The notes beneath the pieces are model-generated. The model saw nothing but the letters and a program-made list of their open reading frames with translations, did not search any database and was not told the origin of the DNA. 64,000 nt of DNA, taken from assembly GCF_024626525.1 (NCBI RefSeq), contig NZ_JANJGU010000007.1, positions 62,001 through 126,000 of the forward strand, given 5' to 3'. Made by a program: the position numbers and the translations under genes. This DNA comes from Lederbergia panacisoli (GTDB taxonomy: Bacteria > Bacillota > Bacilli > Bacillales > Bacillaceae_C). This document shows positions 17,076 to 25,645 of this stretch, piece by piece (position 1 is the stretch's first letter; each line of letters starts with the position of its first letter).

Positions 17076-19166
17076 CTAAAACAATTGCTTTTTTCGTAAA
17101 ACTAAAGACGTAAATCCAGAAGTAAGAAGTAAACCACCTAGCAGCATCCAATTGTAACTATTAGTGGCGGTGTTAGGTAATTTTTTATCGTTGTTTATTG
17201 GCTTCTTGGAAATATTATCTTTCTTATCATCTTTTATCGGCTTTTTGGAGCTATCGTCTTTTTTATCATCTTTATCTTTGTTCGGATCTTTAGATACAGG
17301 CGGGTCCTTCTGATCAACTGGATCTTCTTTGTCGATAGGGTCCTTTGGATCAACTGGATCCTTATCATCCACCGGATCCTCTTTGTCTATTGGATCTTCT
17401 TTTTCAACTGCTTTGTCAAATACTCCATAATTTGAGAAGTGGGAAACATTCAAACTGATCGTTTTGGATTCTTTATTAACGTTTCCTTCCTGATTCTCCC
17501 ATATGGCTTTATCTTCGTTATAATAGTAGATATTGACATCGTCTGAAGAATCGCCATCAAAACCCATTACAAGTTCAAATGTTCCTTCGTAATCTTCCGC
17601 CCCTTCTGGGAATTCGAAATTAAAGTTTAGCGCATCCCCGGCGGACTTTAAATCTTTTGCTTTTGCAAGAGTATCTTTATCTGTTGCACTTACCGTAAGC
17701 ATTGTTCCATCTGGAAGATTTTCCGGCAACAATAAGCTTACATTTGTTCCATTAATAAGAAGCAGTTCCCCTTTGCCCACATTCACTTTTTCACCTAAAT
17801 TGACATTATTCTCACCTGGTTGTTCTGGCTCAGACACTTTTGGGAATGACTTGCTGATTTCCGCCATAAACCCATTGGCAAGCGCTCTATATCCTTCCAC
17901 GCTTGGATGAATATTTGTCGGATTAGGAAGATATGTTTGATATTTTCCTTCGAACAGGTGAAAAGTTGGAACAAAAGTTGCCCCTACTGTGTCTGTAGGT
18001 ACCTTTAGTGCATTGTTTAGACCAGTTAACAATGGAACTATTACTTCCGAAGGTAAGTTAGGAAGTGCATTATAATACCCCATAACATAAATCTTTGCTG
18101 TAGGGTTAATTGTTTTGATGGTTCCTAAAATTCCCGCCATATTAGTTCCAACCGATTTAATATTCTCTTGGATTGAAATAATCATCCCTTGTAGCTCATT
18201 TATCTTCGCAACAATACTTTCAAATAAAAGTTTTGCCTCTATTGCTTTTGCTTGGGCTAGGGAATATTCATTTACTTTTGAAAGTGAGTGCTCTACGGAT
18301 GTTTTTGCAGTAGTAACAGTTGTTTTTGTATCGGCTAATAGGGTTAAGAAAATTTCTATCTCATTCTTCAGGTCTTCTGTTAAAAATGCTGAAGGAATAC
18401 CTTTCAACGTTGATTCCGTTTCAGACAGCTTTTCAAAAGCTTTACCCAATTCTTCTGTTGCTTTTGTTAACGATTCTGCATTGAACGTTTCTTCTACTCC
18501 AATTAATGAATTGTCTGCAGTTGCAGCATGATTTACTGCTGCATCAATATCATTCATTATTTTTTGGAGAGTTGTGGCTATTATCAGCTTTAAATCATCA
18601 GGGACTTTTTCATTCAATACACTTGATGCAATTTTCACTTCCCCGGTCTTGCCTTTAGCACTCCCCGCATCATCCTGAGCCTTTTTAATTGCATTTTTAG
18701 CTGCTACTTTTGCAGCTGCAGCAGCTGCCGTAGCATCCACTACTTCTTTTTGTAAAAGTGCTAGATTGGCAGGATCCAAATATTTAGGATCAATTCCTGC
18801 AAGCAGTGAGGCGTCCAGCCCGGCTAGTGCGTCATTAGCACCAACACTTATAGTAACGATGTCAGCACTTGCCAATTCCGTGACGCTGCCTACACCATTT
18901 AGTATATCCATTGAAGTAGCACCGTTTACTCCCTTGTTATGTACATTTACCTCATAACCATTAGATTCCAGATCACTTTTGATATAACCGACATAACCCG
19001 TACTAGGAGTATTGTTTGATAGTAAACCTGCCGCTAAGGAATCTCCTAATGCGACATAATTAACTACCTTTGTTTCAACATCCGCCAATGCAGATAGCGG
19101 TGCTAAAACTAGTAAAAATGCGAGCATTAAGATGAATGCCCTTGATCGTCTAATTACTTTTTGCAA
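17076..19166 (-). CDS. Sortase-anchored GDSL-family lipase/esterase
   Basis: 696 residues, exported. There is a signal peptide (residues 1-28, ending ALA). An SGNH/GDSL hydrolase domain follows: the nucleophile Ser is in YVALGDSLAAG (residues ~36-46), block III is VGANDAL, and block V NIHPSVEGYRALANG lies near residue 425. Unusually, the hydrolase halves are split by about 200 residues of Ala/Lys/Glu-rich helical, coiled-coil-like sequence (~145-350). After the catalytic domain come a beta-rich domain (~450-600) and a DP(V/I)DKEDP repeat/Lys-Asp spacer. The C-terminal LPNTA sorting signal with a hydrophobic helix and RKK tail follows. It is predicted to be wall-bound by sortase and to act on esters outside the cell; the substrate is unknown. 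Confidence 0.88.
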   Translation of the reverse strand: MQKVIRRSRAFILMLAFLLVLAPLSALADVETKVVNYVALGDSLAAGLLSNNTPSTGYVGYIKSDLESNGYEVNVHNKGVNGATSMDILNGVGSVTELASADIVTISVGANDALAGLDASLLAGIDPKYLDPANLALLQKEVVDATAAAAAAKVAAKNAIKKAQDDAGSAKGKTGEVKIASSVLNEKVPDDLKLIIATTLQKIMNDIDAAVNHAATADNSLIGVEETFNAESLTKATEELGKAFEKLSETESTLKGIPSAFLTEDLKNEIEIFLTLLADTKTTVTTAKTSVEHSLSKVNEYSLAQAKAIEAKLLFESIVAKINELQGMIISIQENIKSVGTNMAGILGTIKTINPTAKIYVMGYYNALPNLPSEVIVPLLTGLNNALKVPTDTVGATFVPTFHLFEGKYQTYLPNPTNIHPSVEGYRALANGFMAEISKSFPKVSEPEQPGENNVNLGEKVNVGKGELLLINGTNVSLLLPENLPDGTMLTVSATDKDTLAKAKDLKSAGDALNFNFEFPEGAEDYEGTFELVMGFDGDSSDDVNIYYYNEDKAIWENQEGNVNKESKTISLNVSHFSNYGVFDKAVEKEDPIDKEDPVDDKDPVDPKDPIDKEDPVDQKDPPVSKDPNKDKDDKKDDSSKKPIKDDKKDNISKKPINNDKKLPNTATNSYNWMLLGGLLLTSGFTSLVLRKKQLF

Positions 19167-19449
19167 ATAACATCAACCTTTCCCTTTTTAGTATTATTGG
19201 TGCAAGTTGTTATGTATAGAGAATTGCGAAAGTTCACCATATTCATTATATGTTCTTTTTAATGAACATGTAAACCCCTTCTATGAAAATAGTCATGAAT
19301 TAATAAGATTTAGTAGATAAGCAGCCAAAATCAATAGTTGACTATTTCTATTATTATGACTACTATTGATGTAACCTTCTCATCATTCCCCTAATCCACC
19401 AATTTTCCCAATCTAAAAAAATTACAATCAAATAAAGGAGGACGTATGA

Positions 19450-20301
19450 TTGACCACAAGCAGGTTAGCTATTTTTGAAAATAAGTATTTTTTTGAAAAG
19501 CCATCAGAGGTTAAAATGTGGGTTCAAGACTTTACTCATCCCGAGGAACAAAAGGAATTTCTCAAAAAATTGGCAATTAGCTCCCAGTTTAGTATGCGCT
19601 ACCGCGGTCTTATACATTTTTACGGTGATGATTTGATTGCATATAAACGAAAATACCCTTCTAGTGACAAAGTGAATGAGTTTCTGCGCATTTTCTCTGC
19701 CTTCCTCACTGATCATTTAGAAGATAACTGCCCCTCATCTTGGAAGGAATGTACACCCGCATTCTGGGAAGAATTGATTTACACCATTTTCCCCCACTAT
19801 ATGATAGTATCCACCAAACAACAAGAAACGAAGACATTCCTATTTCAGTTAAAAAAGTTTGTACGATGGCTAGACCGCCGTTCGGGTTGTTCATGGTCTA
19901 AAATCGTTGGGAAATTCGCTGATGATGCTTATTCCGAACTCAAAATGTGTGAACAGTTTTTAAATAAAATCTATCTTATTTCATTTCCCCAAGTTCATAG
20001 AAAAGACTGGTGCCTTGCCGAAGACATTGATAAAATCGTAGAAAAATTAGATGCCTGCAGTGACTCCGTTAATAGTATTTTTCAAGTGAAGAGTACCCTC
20101 AATAATATTATTACAGTTGAAGATCTTTATACTGGGCATTCCTATCAAGTACTAGACTTTCCTGTAAAAAACCTTCCAATAGGCATACTACTTGATGGAG
20201 ATATTGGAAAGCTGCAAAGGGACTTTTTTTGGTCTTGGCTAGATACTCAAGGTGTTTTTCCCGAAATAGCTAAAAAGTATATTCACTTTGTACATGAGTA
20301 A
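19450..20301 (+). CDS. Hypothetical soluble protein, 283 residues
   Basis: I do not recognise this family. The protein has no signal peptide or membrane helix. It is mixed helical, with many aromatic residues and conserved-looking segments (RYRGLIHFYGDDL, HLEDNCPSSWKECTPAFWEE, FVRWLDRRSG, DGDIGKLQRDFFWSWLD). The first half resembles an alpha-helical core-binding shape, but that is only an impression. It starts at TTG 19450, 8 bases after AAAGGAGG. An ATG at 19446 in another frame gives only 10 codons. It is monocistronic and followed 60 bp later by the Uma2 gene. Confidence 0.65.
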   Translation: MTTSRLAIFENKYFFEKPSEVKMWVQDFTHPEEQKEFLKKLAISSQFSMRYRGLIHFYGDDLIAYKRKYPSSDKVNEFLRIFSAFLTDHLEDNCPSSWKECTPAFWEELIYTIFPHYMIVSTKQQETKTFLFQLKKFVRWLDRRSGCSWSKIVGKFADDAYSELKMCEQFLNKIYLISFPQVHRKDWCLAEDIDKIVEKLDACSDSVNSIFQVKSTLNNIITVEDLYTGHSYQVLDFPVKNLPIGILLDGDIGKLQRDFFWSWLDTQGVFPEIAKKYIHFVHE

Positions 20302-20364
20302 ATATTAATAGGAAAATGATCAAGGATATAATGGGACCTATATGATAAGAAGGAGGCGTATGTT

Positions 20365-20952
20365 ATGAAATCTAGTGATAAAAAACCTTTCCTAAAAGAA
20401 GATCCAATCACTTACGACGATTATGCACAGCTTCCTGATGATGGAAAAAGATATGAACTGGCAAATGGAGTGTTGGAGCTGATGACTCCAGCGCCAACTC
20501 CCAAACATCAGATCATTAGCACAAAGATGTTGACCATACTAATGAATAGTTGCCAGCAGGAATACATTATTTTTGCATCACCAATCGATTTAATTTTATC
20601 TACAACGGAGGCGCGCCAACCTAATCTAGTCATGATACATCGTAATAATATTGAGATCACTACAAAAAGGGGAATTGAGGGAATTCCCAATTTAGTTGCT
20701 GAAATATTGTCGCCCCATTCAATCAAAATAGATAGATTCGATAAGCTTAAAGTTTATGCAAGATATAGGATTCCTGAATACTGGATTATCGATCCGGCGA
20801 ATGAAGTCTTGGAACAATATGTGTTGGTCAATAATGATTATGAAATTTTTAATGTTTTTGGAAGAGAAGATACCGTTCAGTCCGAACAAATTAAATGTGT
20901 TTCTTTTACAATGGCGGAAATTATGGATGCAGCGGCTGATTTGCCGGGGTAA
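20365..20952 (+). CDS. Uma2-family (DUF820) PD-(D/E)xK nuclease-like protein
   Basis: 195 residues. The family pattern is clear: YDDYAQLPDDGKRYELANGVLELM, the RQPNLVMI strand, IPNLVAEILSPHS with the catalytic-type Glu at 113, D123/K127, then YRIPEYWIIDP. In most members the first metal ligand is Asp in a QPDLV motif; here it is Asn87 (codon AAT). The protein may therefore be catalytically weak or inactive. It has a strong GGAGG site before ATG 20365. Function of the family is not established; a restriction-like nuclease fold is agreed. Confidence 0.88.
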   Translation: MKSSDKKPFLKEDPITYDDYAQLPDDGKRYELANGVLELMTPAPTPKHQIISTKMLTILMNSCQQEYIIFASPIDLILSTTEARQPNLVMIHRNNIEITTKRGIEGIPNLVAEILSPHSIKIDRFDKLKVYARYRIPEYWIIDPANEVLEQYVLVNNDYEIFNVFGREDTVQSEQIKCVSFTMAEIMDAAADLPG

Positions 20953-20976
20953 TTACGAATGGGGAAATTCATTAAT

Positions 20977-21015
20977 AATTGATAAGCTCCCCCAGTTCAG
21001 GGGAGCTTATCAATT
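20977..21015. terminator. Strong bidirectional terminator
   Basis: A perfect 16-bp stem (20977-20992 with 21000-21015), 7-base loop, AT-rich flanks. It separates the Uma2 gene and the converging DUF6157 gene, and overlaps the last bases of the latter. Confidence 0.85.
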
Positions 21016-21418
21016 ATTTTCTCTTCGAACGCATTCCTTTTAACTTCGTTATATCGTCTCGGCCAAGCAATTGTCGATAGGATTCACTTTCAGCATCGTA
21101 TATGGCTACCTTTCCTTGATCGTCATAATGAAATCCCCATCCATAGTTTTTTACTAAAGGAGAGGCTCTAAAGCACGCCTTCGGTTTTGAAAAAAACTGC
21201 TCCCTTACCTGATCTACATTGCGTTCTTCATTTTGATTCTTAATCAAGTACGTTTGAAACTGTACATCGTCTTGCGTATATTTATAAGGATTATTTTTGA
21301 TCAAATCATACTCAATGGAAGCAATCGTAGGTTTATCGTTTTTAGGGACAGGTACTTTTGCAGATGTAACCTTTGAATCTTCTGAAATCGTAATGAGAGT
21401 ATTTTTGTAACTCCAAAT
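21014..21418 (-). CDS. DUF6157-family protein with apparent ATT start
   Basis: 134 residues if translated from ATT at 21418-21416. Family members begin M-x-Y-x-(D/N)-T-(F/L)-I-x-(V/I)-(A/S)-E-D. Here the frame reads (I)WSYKNTLITISEDSKVTSA, so the initiator falls on ATT. AAGGAGGAG lies 6 bases upstream and overlaps the stop codon of the preceding BNR-repeat gene, so translation is probably coupled. The next possible start (TTG 21304) would delete 38 conserved residues and has no binding site. The C-terminal region (NNPYKYTQDDVQF, REQFFSKPKACFRASPLVKNYGWGFHYDDQGKVA) is typical of the family. Function unknown. Confidence 0.75.
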   Translation of the reverse strand: MWSYKNTLITISEDSKVTSAKVPVPKNDKPTIASIEYDLIKNNPYKYTQDDVQFQTYLIKNQNEERNVDQVREQFFSKPKACFRASPLVKNYGWGFHYDDQGKVAIYDAESESYRQLLGRDDITKLKGMRSKRK

Positions 21419-21429
21419 TAAACTCCTCC

Positions 21430-22731
21430 TTAATCCAACACATTATCCGGATCTACCAAACTAGAGAAGATCCATGTTTTCCCATCATCCTCGGATGTAA
21501 ACTTCGCTAATACATTACCGCCTAGATAATCTCCATCAGGTCCTTGATTTACTATTAATGTTCCGTGACCGCCTTTAAAAATAGGCACCTCCGCTACTGT
21601 AAAAATTCCTTTATACCCGTTAGGGACAGGTACCTCTACCTCTTCCCAATTACTTCCTCCATCATCCGTGCGAAAAAGCCACGGTCTTGGCGGTTCATCC
21701 ATTGTGTTATACGATCCAAAAGAAATGAAGCCAAGCTCATCATTTATAAAGCCGCCACTCGTGACTAGTGAATAAATCTCATCAACAGATCCGGCGGTTT
21801 CCCAAGTTCTACCGCCATCATTTGTTTTCATCACAAAGTTCGCTTCACTAGACATCGTACGATCACACGTAAAAATGAGATAACCATCCTTCTCCGATGT
21901 AAAACCGATGAATCTTTGGCGGACGGACGGTAATTGATCTTTTATAAATACTTTGTCCCATGTTTTTCCTTGATCTGTTGTTAATAATAGGCTCAGTTCT
22001 TGATTGGAAAATAGCACAAAAGCTGTTTTCTCAGGATTAATGATATAGCTGCCCTCTATTAAATCATTTTTAGAACCGCTATAATCTCCCCCGAATAATT
22101 CTTCTATTGCAACTGGTACTTCTACCCAATTTTCTCCATTATCATATGTTATTTTTAATATCTCGTTTGCGATTTGGTATCGAAAGTCTTCATTTGAATT
22201 TATTCCAGCTTCCTTTTGATAGCTTTCTTCATCTTGTACTGGAGGGAGGCCAATCAATTTGTCAGTGGATTCCTCAAAGCTGTCTAACGTATATGTTAGC
22301 TCCGCGTCCTTTCGTATCCTCAATTTCCAGACAATATTATCAACAAGACCATCTTCATTTAGCTCACCAAGGCTAGTTTGCGTACCTTCTCCCGGCTCAA
22401 TTTGATAGACAACCGCCACAATGAATTCATTTTTGTCGCCTTCTAACAAATGGAATCTTTTATAATAAGCATTCTTAAACAACCCCTCATCTTTAAAGGA
22501 TTGCATTAAATCAAACCACAAACGATAAGCAATGGTTTCGGGCTTTGTGTCATCTTCACTTACTTGTATAGTAAGCGGTAATTTCTGGTTAACTTCCTTC
22601 TCGTTGAATTCAATTATAGGTATATTTTCAATAGGATCTTCATAATTTTTAGGATAAAAAAGCATAAACCCAACTATTACTAGTAAGAAAGCTACAATAA
22701 TGATCCCTAAGTGATTCTGTTTAAGTTTCAT
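21430..22731 (-). CDS. Membrane-anchored BNR/Asp-box repeat protein
   Basis: 433 residues. A single N-terminal helix (residues ~8-26) anchors it outside the membrane. From about residue 200 there are at least four Asp-box motifs (S/TxDxGxTW): TTDQGKTW, TNDGGRTW, TDDGGSNW and SEDDGKTW. These predict a sialidase/VPS10-like beta-propeller. The first ~190 residues form a separate alpha/beta domain. No sialidase catalytic residues were identified, so it is probably a binding or assembly propeller. It is immediately followed by the DUF6157 gene (stop overlaps its ribosome binding site). Confidence 0.78.
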   Translation of the reverse strand: MKLKQNHLGIIIVAFLLVIVGFMLFYPKNYEDPIENIPIIEFNEKEVNQKLPLTIQVSEDDTKPETIAYRLWFDLMQSFKDEGLFKNAYYKRFHLLEGDKNEFIVAVVYQIEPGEGTQTSLGELNEDGLVDNIVWKLRIRKDAELTYTLDSFEESTDKLIGLPPVQDEESYQKEAGINSNEDFRYQIANEILKITYDNGENWVEVPVAIEELFGGDYSGSKNDLIEGSYIINPEKTAFVLFSNQELSLLLTTDQGKTWDKVFIKDQLPSVRQRFIGFTSEKDGYLIFTCDRTMSSEANFVMKTNDGGRTWETAGSVDEIYSLVTSGGFINDELGFISFGSYNTMDEPPRPWLFRTDDGGSNWEEVEVPVPNGYKGIFTVAEVPIFKGGHGTLIVNQGPDGDYLGGNVLAKFTSEDDGKTWIFSSLVDPDNVLD

Positions 22732-22802
22732 AGTTTAACCTCTTTTTGGTGCAATATAATCTTTAAGATCTATTAAATGTGTTGAGTTTGGATATGTTCC
22801 TC

Positions 22803-23471
22803 TTATTTATATAAGATATCAACATTTCCGTCTTTTTTTCCGATGACCATCGTATCTGCCATATTTACAAAAAGACCATTCTCCACTACACCGGGAATCA
22901 TATTTAATGCTTGGTTTAGTTTATGAGCATCTTTAATTTCATCAAAATGGCAATCCAAAATATAGTTCCCATTATCCGTTATATAAGGAATACTGTCTTT
23001 TTGTCGTAATAAAGGTTCACAACCTAAAGCACTTATTTGTCTACTCGTCATTTCCCAACCAAATTGTGTAATCTCAACAGGTAATGGAAATCCTCCTAAC
23101 TTCGCTACATATTTTGTCTCGTCCATAACAATTACCAAGCGTTTTGAAATGGATGCCACCATTTTTTCACGCAAGAGGGCACCCCCACCACCTTTTATGA
23201 GCTCGAATTCCGGATTGGCCTCATCCGCTCCATCAATGGTCAAATCTATTTGATGAATGGAAGATAGAGTAACTAGTGGTATCCCCAATTCATTGGCAAG
23301 CTGTTCAGTTTGTTTCGAAGTAGGAACCCCTTTAATATTCAGGCCCTGTTTCGCAAGCTCACCTATTTTTAGTATTGTCCAATAAACGGTTGAGCCAGTA
23401 CCGAGACCTATTATCATGTCATTTTTAACAAACTCTACTGCTTTTTCACCCGCAAGCTTTTTTGCATCCAT
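22803..23471 (-). CDS. rpiA: Ribose-5-phosphate isomerase A
   Basis: 222 residues. Interconverts ribose-5-phosphate and ribulose-5-phosphate in the pentose phosphate pathway. Signature segments are IIGLGTGSTVYWTI (phosphate binding), PTSKQTEQLA, DLTIDGADEAN with the catalytic Asp residues, LIKGGGGALLREK with the catalytic Lys and Glu, and VVENGLFVNMADTMVIG. Length matches the family. It is monocistronic here. Its product supplies both the ribDE-BA-H pathway and the PRPP synthetase paralog in this window, though no physical linkage exists. Confidence 0.95.
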   Translation of the reverse strand: MDAKKLAGEKAVEFVKNDMIIGLGTGSTVYWTILKIGELAKQGLNIKGVPTSKQTEQLANELGIPLVTLSSIHQIDLTIDGADEANPEFELIKGGGGALLREKMVASISKRLVIVMDETKYVAKLGGFPLPVEITQFGWEMTSRQISALGCEPLLRQKDSIPYITDNGNYILDCHFDEIKDAHKLNQALNMIPGVVENGLFVNMADTMVIGKKDGNVDILYK

Positions 23472-23561
23472 GTCTACACCCCTTGCTGAAATTTTTTTGA
23501 ACAGTATCTTTTATCCATTTAAAATTAATACTCTGTATACAGGGGACAGCCAAAAAATGCA

Positions 23562-23993
23562 CTACTTTGATAAAATCAACTTTCTTAATTTGTTTGTCAT
23601 TTCTGCAGATGTAAGATACGTTGAGTCATCTGTTATGTACATAAAGGTGCTTTTTTCATTTTCCTGCCCCAACCATAAATGCAGAGCATGGACTGGCAAG
23701 CCCCCCTCTTCCGACTTATATTCAACCATAACATCGAACTCGGGTTTTAATATATCTACCTTCCCTGATTGTTTAACTGCGGTTGTAATTGCTTTTTCAA
23801 AAATATTTAAGGATTGTTCATCGTTGAAGGACAAAATAATATCTTCATTCATCTCTCCAAATCCTTTTGACTTTGAAATATTTACTTTAGCTATTTTTTC
23901 ATCTAATAGAACCATTGTTTCAGCGGGGCGTAATTGGCAGCCCATTAATAACAGCAAGCATAATATAGATACGATCGAAAATAATACTTTCAT
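23562..23993 (-). CDS. Small lipoprotein, YhfM-like
   Basis: 143 residues. A type II signal peptide ends in the lipobox LLMGC, so it should be a membrane-anchored lipoprotein of about 125 residues. The mature part is alpha/beta with EDIILSFNDEQSLNIFEKAI and LHLWLGQENEKSTFMYITDDSTYL, similar to the small YhfM-type lipoproteins of Bacillus (tentative). The start is ATG 23991-23993 preceded by GGGGGAG; the longer frame to 24101 is rejected because a lipobox must be near the N-terminus. Function unknown. Confidence 0.75.
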   Translation of the reverse strand: MKVLFSIVSILCLLLLMGCQLRPAETMVLLDEKIAKVNISKSKGFGEMNEDIILSFNDEQSLNIFEKAITTAVKQSGKVDILKPEFDVMVEYKSEEGGLPVHALHLWLGQENEKSTFMYITDDSTYLTSAEMTNKLRKLILSK

Positions 23994-24094
23994 GATGCTC
24001 CCCCTAATCAACTTAAATACACATCTATTTGTAAATATAAAACACTTTAGGGTTAGTAAACATACTAAACTCTCTTGAAAAATGACAATTGTCT

Positions 24095-24568
24095 TCAACA
24101 ATTCTTTTCAAGTGTTATGTATTTGCCCTGAACCTTTCTTTTCTTCACTACTTCCCATTCTTTTTTTCCTCGTTTAATTTCCAGGAGTATATTTACTCCT
24201 TTTACATCCTTATAAAACAGATATCCCGTAAATGCATTTCCCCAATTTGGACTGTATTTACCATTTACTATTATTAACTGTCTTTCTCCAATAGAAGTTC
24301 CTCTAAACAATTCAACCAGAGAAATAAGATGAGAGTCTTCCTTCCCTAATATAGCATTCATTTTAATCAAATCTTCGTAACTGTAATTCCAAGTATCGTC
24401 TCTTTCTGCTAATTCTTTTAACATCGGAAAACTGATTAGAATATCTTGGTGAATTGTATTGTTAAAATTTTTATAGCAATTTTCAAATGTTGAAGAATGA
24501 GCAACGGCGCCATATTGAAAAGATAGGAACAGCATTAGAGAAGGCAATAATAATCTTAGCAAATCCAC
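24095..24568 (-). CDS. Exported hypothetical protein
   Basis: About 155-157 residues with an N-terminal signal peptide (LLRLLLPSLMLFLSFQYGAVAHSS). The start is uncertain: GGAGG lies 3 bases before GTG 24568 and 9 bases before TTG 24562, and the latter has the better spacing. A longer frame from ATG 24679 would place the signal sequence inside the protein. The mature part contains YEDLIKMNAILGKEDSHL, GERQLIIVNGKYSPNWGNAF and GYLFYKD. Not recognised. Confidence 0.6.
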   Translation of the reverse strand: MDLLRLLLPSLMLFLSFQYGAVAHSSTFENCYKNFNNTIHQDILISFPMLKELAERDDTWNYSYEDLIKMNAILGKEDSHLISLVELFRGTSIGERQLIIVNGKYSPNWGNAFTGYLFYKDVKGVNILLEIKRGKKEWEVVKKRKVQGKYITLEKNC

Positions 24569-24679
24569 ACACCTCCGTTGATGTCTATTTGTTATCTTTC
24601 CAACCCCATATTGAATTAATCCACTTAAGATCAACAAAAAAAGCCGTCCAAATGACAGCTTCCGATATAATATGATCAA

Positions 24680-25072
24680 TTATTGTTTACTCACTCCCCC
24701 GCCAAATGCAACAACATACCCATCAATATCCCTTATCGCAAATTCATTCCAAATCGGATCTTGGTTTAAACCGTACGCAATTTCAGCGCCCTTTGCTTTA
24801 AATTCTTCAAACAATACATCTACTTCATCCGAATAGGCGAAAGCATCCCATTGTGGTCCACCTTTAAGAGATGAAAAAGGCCGAACGTCTTCCGTGCTGC
24901 TTGCCTCATGTAAAATAAACGTTAGTTGATCTCTTGTGACATGGATATGTTTGATGTCACCAATTCCGATTTCTTCGTAATAAAATCCCAAATCTCTATA
25001 AAACTGAGCTGATCTTTTTATATCTTTTACTAAAAAGACTATAGATGAACCGCTAATTTTCCCTAAACTCAA
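24680..25072 (-). CDS. VOC-superfamily (glyoxalase/dioxygenase-like) protein
   Basis: About 130 residues with the beta-alpha-beta-beta-beta layout of the vicinal oxygen chelate fold: SGSSIVFLVKDIKRSAQFYRDLGF at the start, HVTRDQLTFILHE in the middle and FAIRDIDGYVVAFGG at the end. It probably binds or detoxifies a small electrophile or antibiotic; the substrate is unknown. The start is taken as TTG 25072 because AAGGGTG lies 9 bases upstream; an ATG at 25096 lacks a site. It is divergent from the MarR-MFS operon. Confidence 0.75.
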   Translation of the reverse strand: MSLGKISGSSIVFLVKDIKRSAQFYRDLGFYYEEIGIGDIKHIHVTRDQLTFILHEASSTEDVRPFSSLKGGPQWDAFAYSDEVDVLFEEFKAKGAEIAYGLNQDPIWNEFAIRDIDGYVVAFGGGVSKQ

Positions 25073-25155
25073 TTGTACCCACACCCTTATCAGCATTTTT
25101 TTATACAAAATGTAAATTCTACAAATGTAACACAAATCCTTTTAAAATTTTTCCA

Positions 25156-25184
25156 TTTACAAATAGGATTGCATATTATAAAAT
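25156..25184 (+). promoter_or_regulatory. Promoter of the marR-MFS operon
   Basis: TTTACA (25156-25161) and TAAAAT (25179-25184) separated by 17 bases, immediately before the operator palindrome. Confidence 0.6.
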
Positions 25185-25203
25185 TAGTTAGGTTAACTAA
25201 CTA
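25185..25203. promoter_or_regulatory. MarR-type operator palindrome
   Basis: TAGTTAG-5 bp-CTAACTA, a perfect 7-bp inverted repeat covering the expected transcription start of the regulator-exporter pair. Its position suggests autorepression by the downstream MarR protein. Confidence 0.7.
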
Positions 25204-25222
25204 TTGTTTGAGGAGGATTTCC

Positions 25223-25645
25223 TTGTACTCTGTTTTTTCCAAAATCAAATTATTGTATAAACCTTATACGCAGCAGATACAAAAAGTGCTAGAGCCACAT
25301 GAACTAACTGAATTACAATGGGGCTTGCTTCGTTACTTACAAGAAGATGGACCTACTGCATTTTCCGAAATTGCAGAGTATTGGCAGGTAGAAAAACCTT
25401 CTGTTACTCCAGTGGCACAAAAGCTTATTGAGCTTGGCCTTATTGAGGCTCGCCCCGGAAAAGATAAGCGACAAAAAGTGCTGCATATTACAGAATCAGG
25501 ACAAATCAAATATATAAAATGTAAAGCCTCGGTTGATTTGTATCAATCGAAATTATTAGAAGGGGTATCTGAACAACAGATTAAAGTTGTGAACGAAGTA
25601 TTAGAACAACTAACGAGCAACGTAAAGAAAAGAGGATTAATTTGA
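25223..25645 (+). CDS. MarR-family transcriptional regulator
   Basis: 140 residues, winged-helix dimer. The HTH region is PTAFSEIAEYWQVEKPSVTPVAQKLIELGLIEARPGKDKRQKVLHITESG (residues ~45-95), with the Asp-Lys-Arg wing tip typical of MarR. The start is TTG 25223, 8 bases after GAGGAGG. Its stop overlaps the start of the MFS exporter, so the two are translationally coupled. With the palindrome over the promoter this is a standard ligand-relieved efflux switch. The inducing compound is unknown. Confidence 0.9.
   Translation: MYSVFSKIKLLYKPYTQQIQKVLEPHELTELQWGLLRYLQEDGPTAFSEIAEYWQVEKPSVTPVAQKLIELGLIEARPGKDKRQKVLHITESGQIKYIKCKASVDLYQSKLLEGVSEQQIKVVNEVLEQLTSNVKKRGLI

Noticed and set aside
18115-18531. 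138-residue plus-strand protein inside the GDSL gene
   Set aside because: Antisense shadow of the Ala-rich helical insertion; no binding site.
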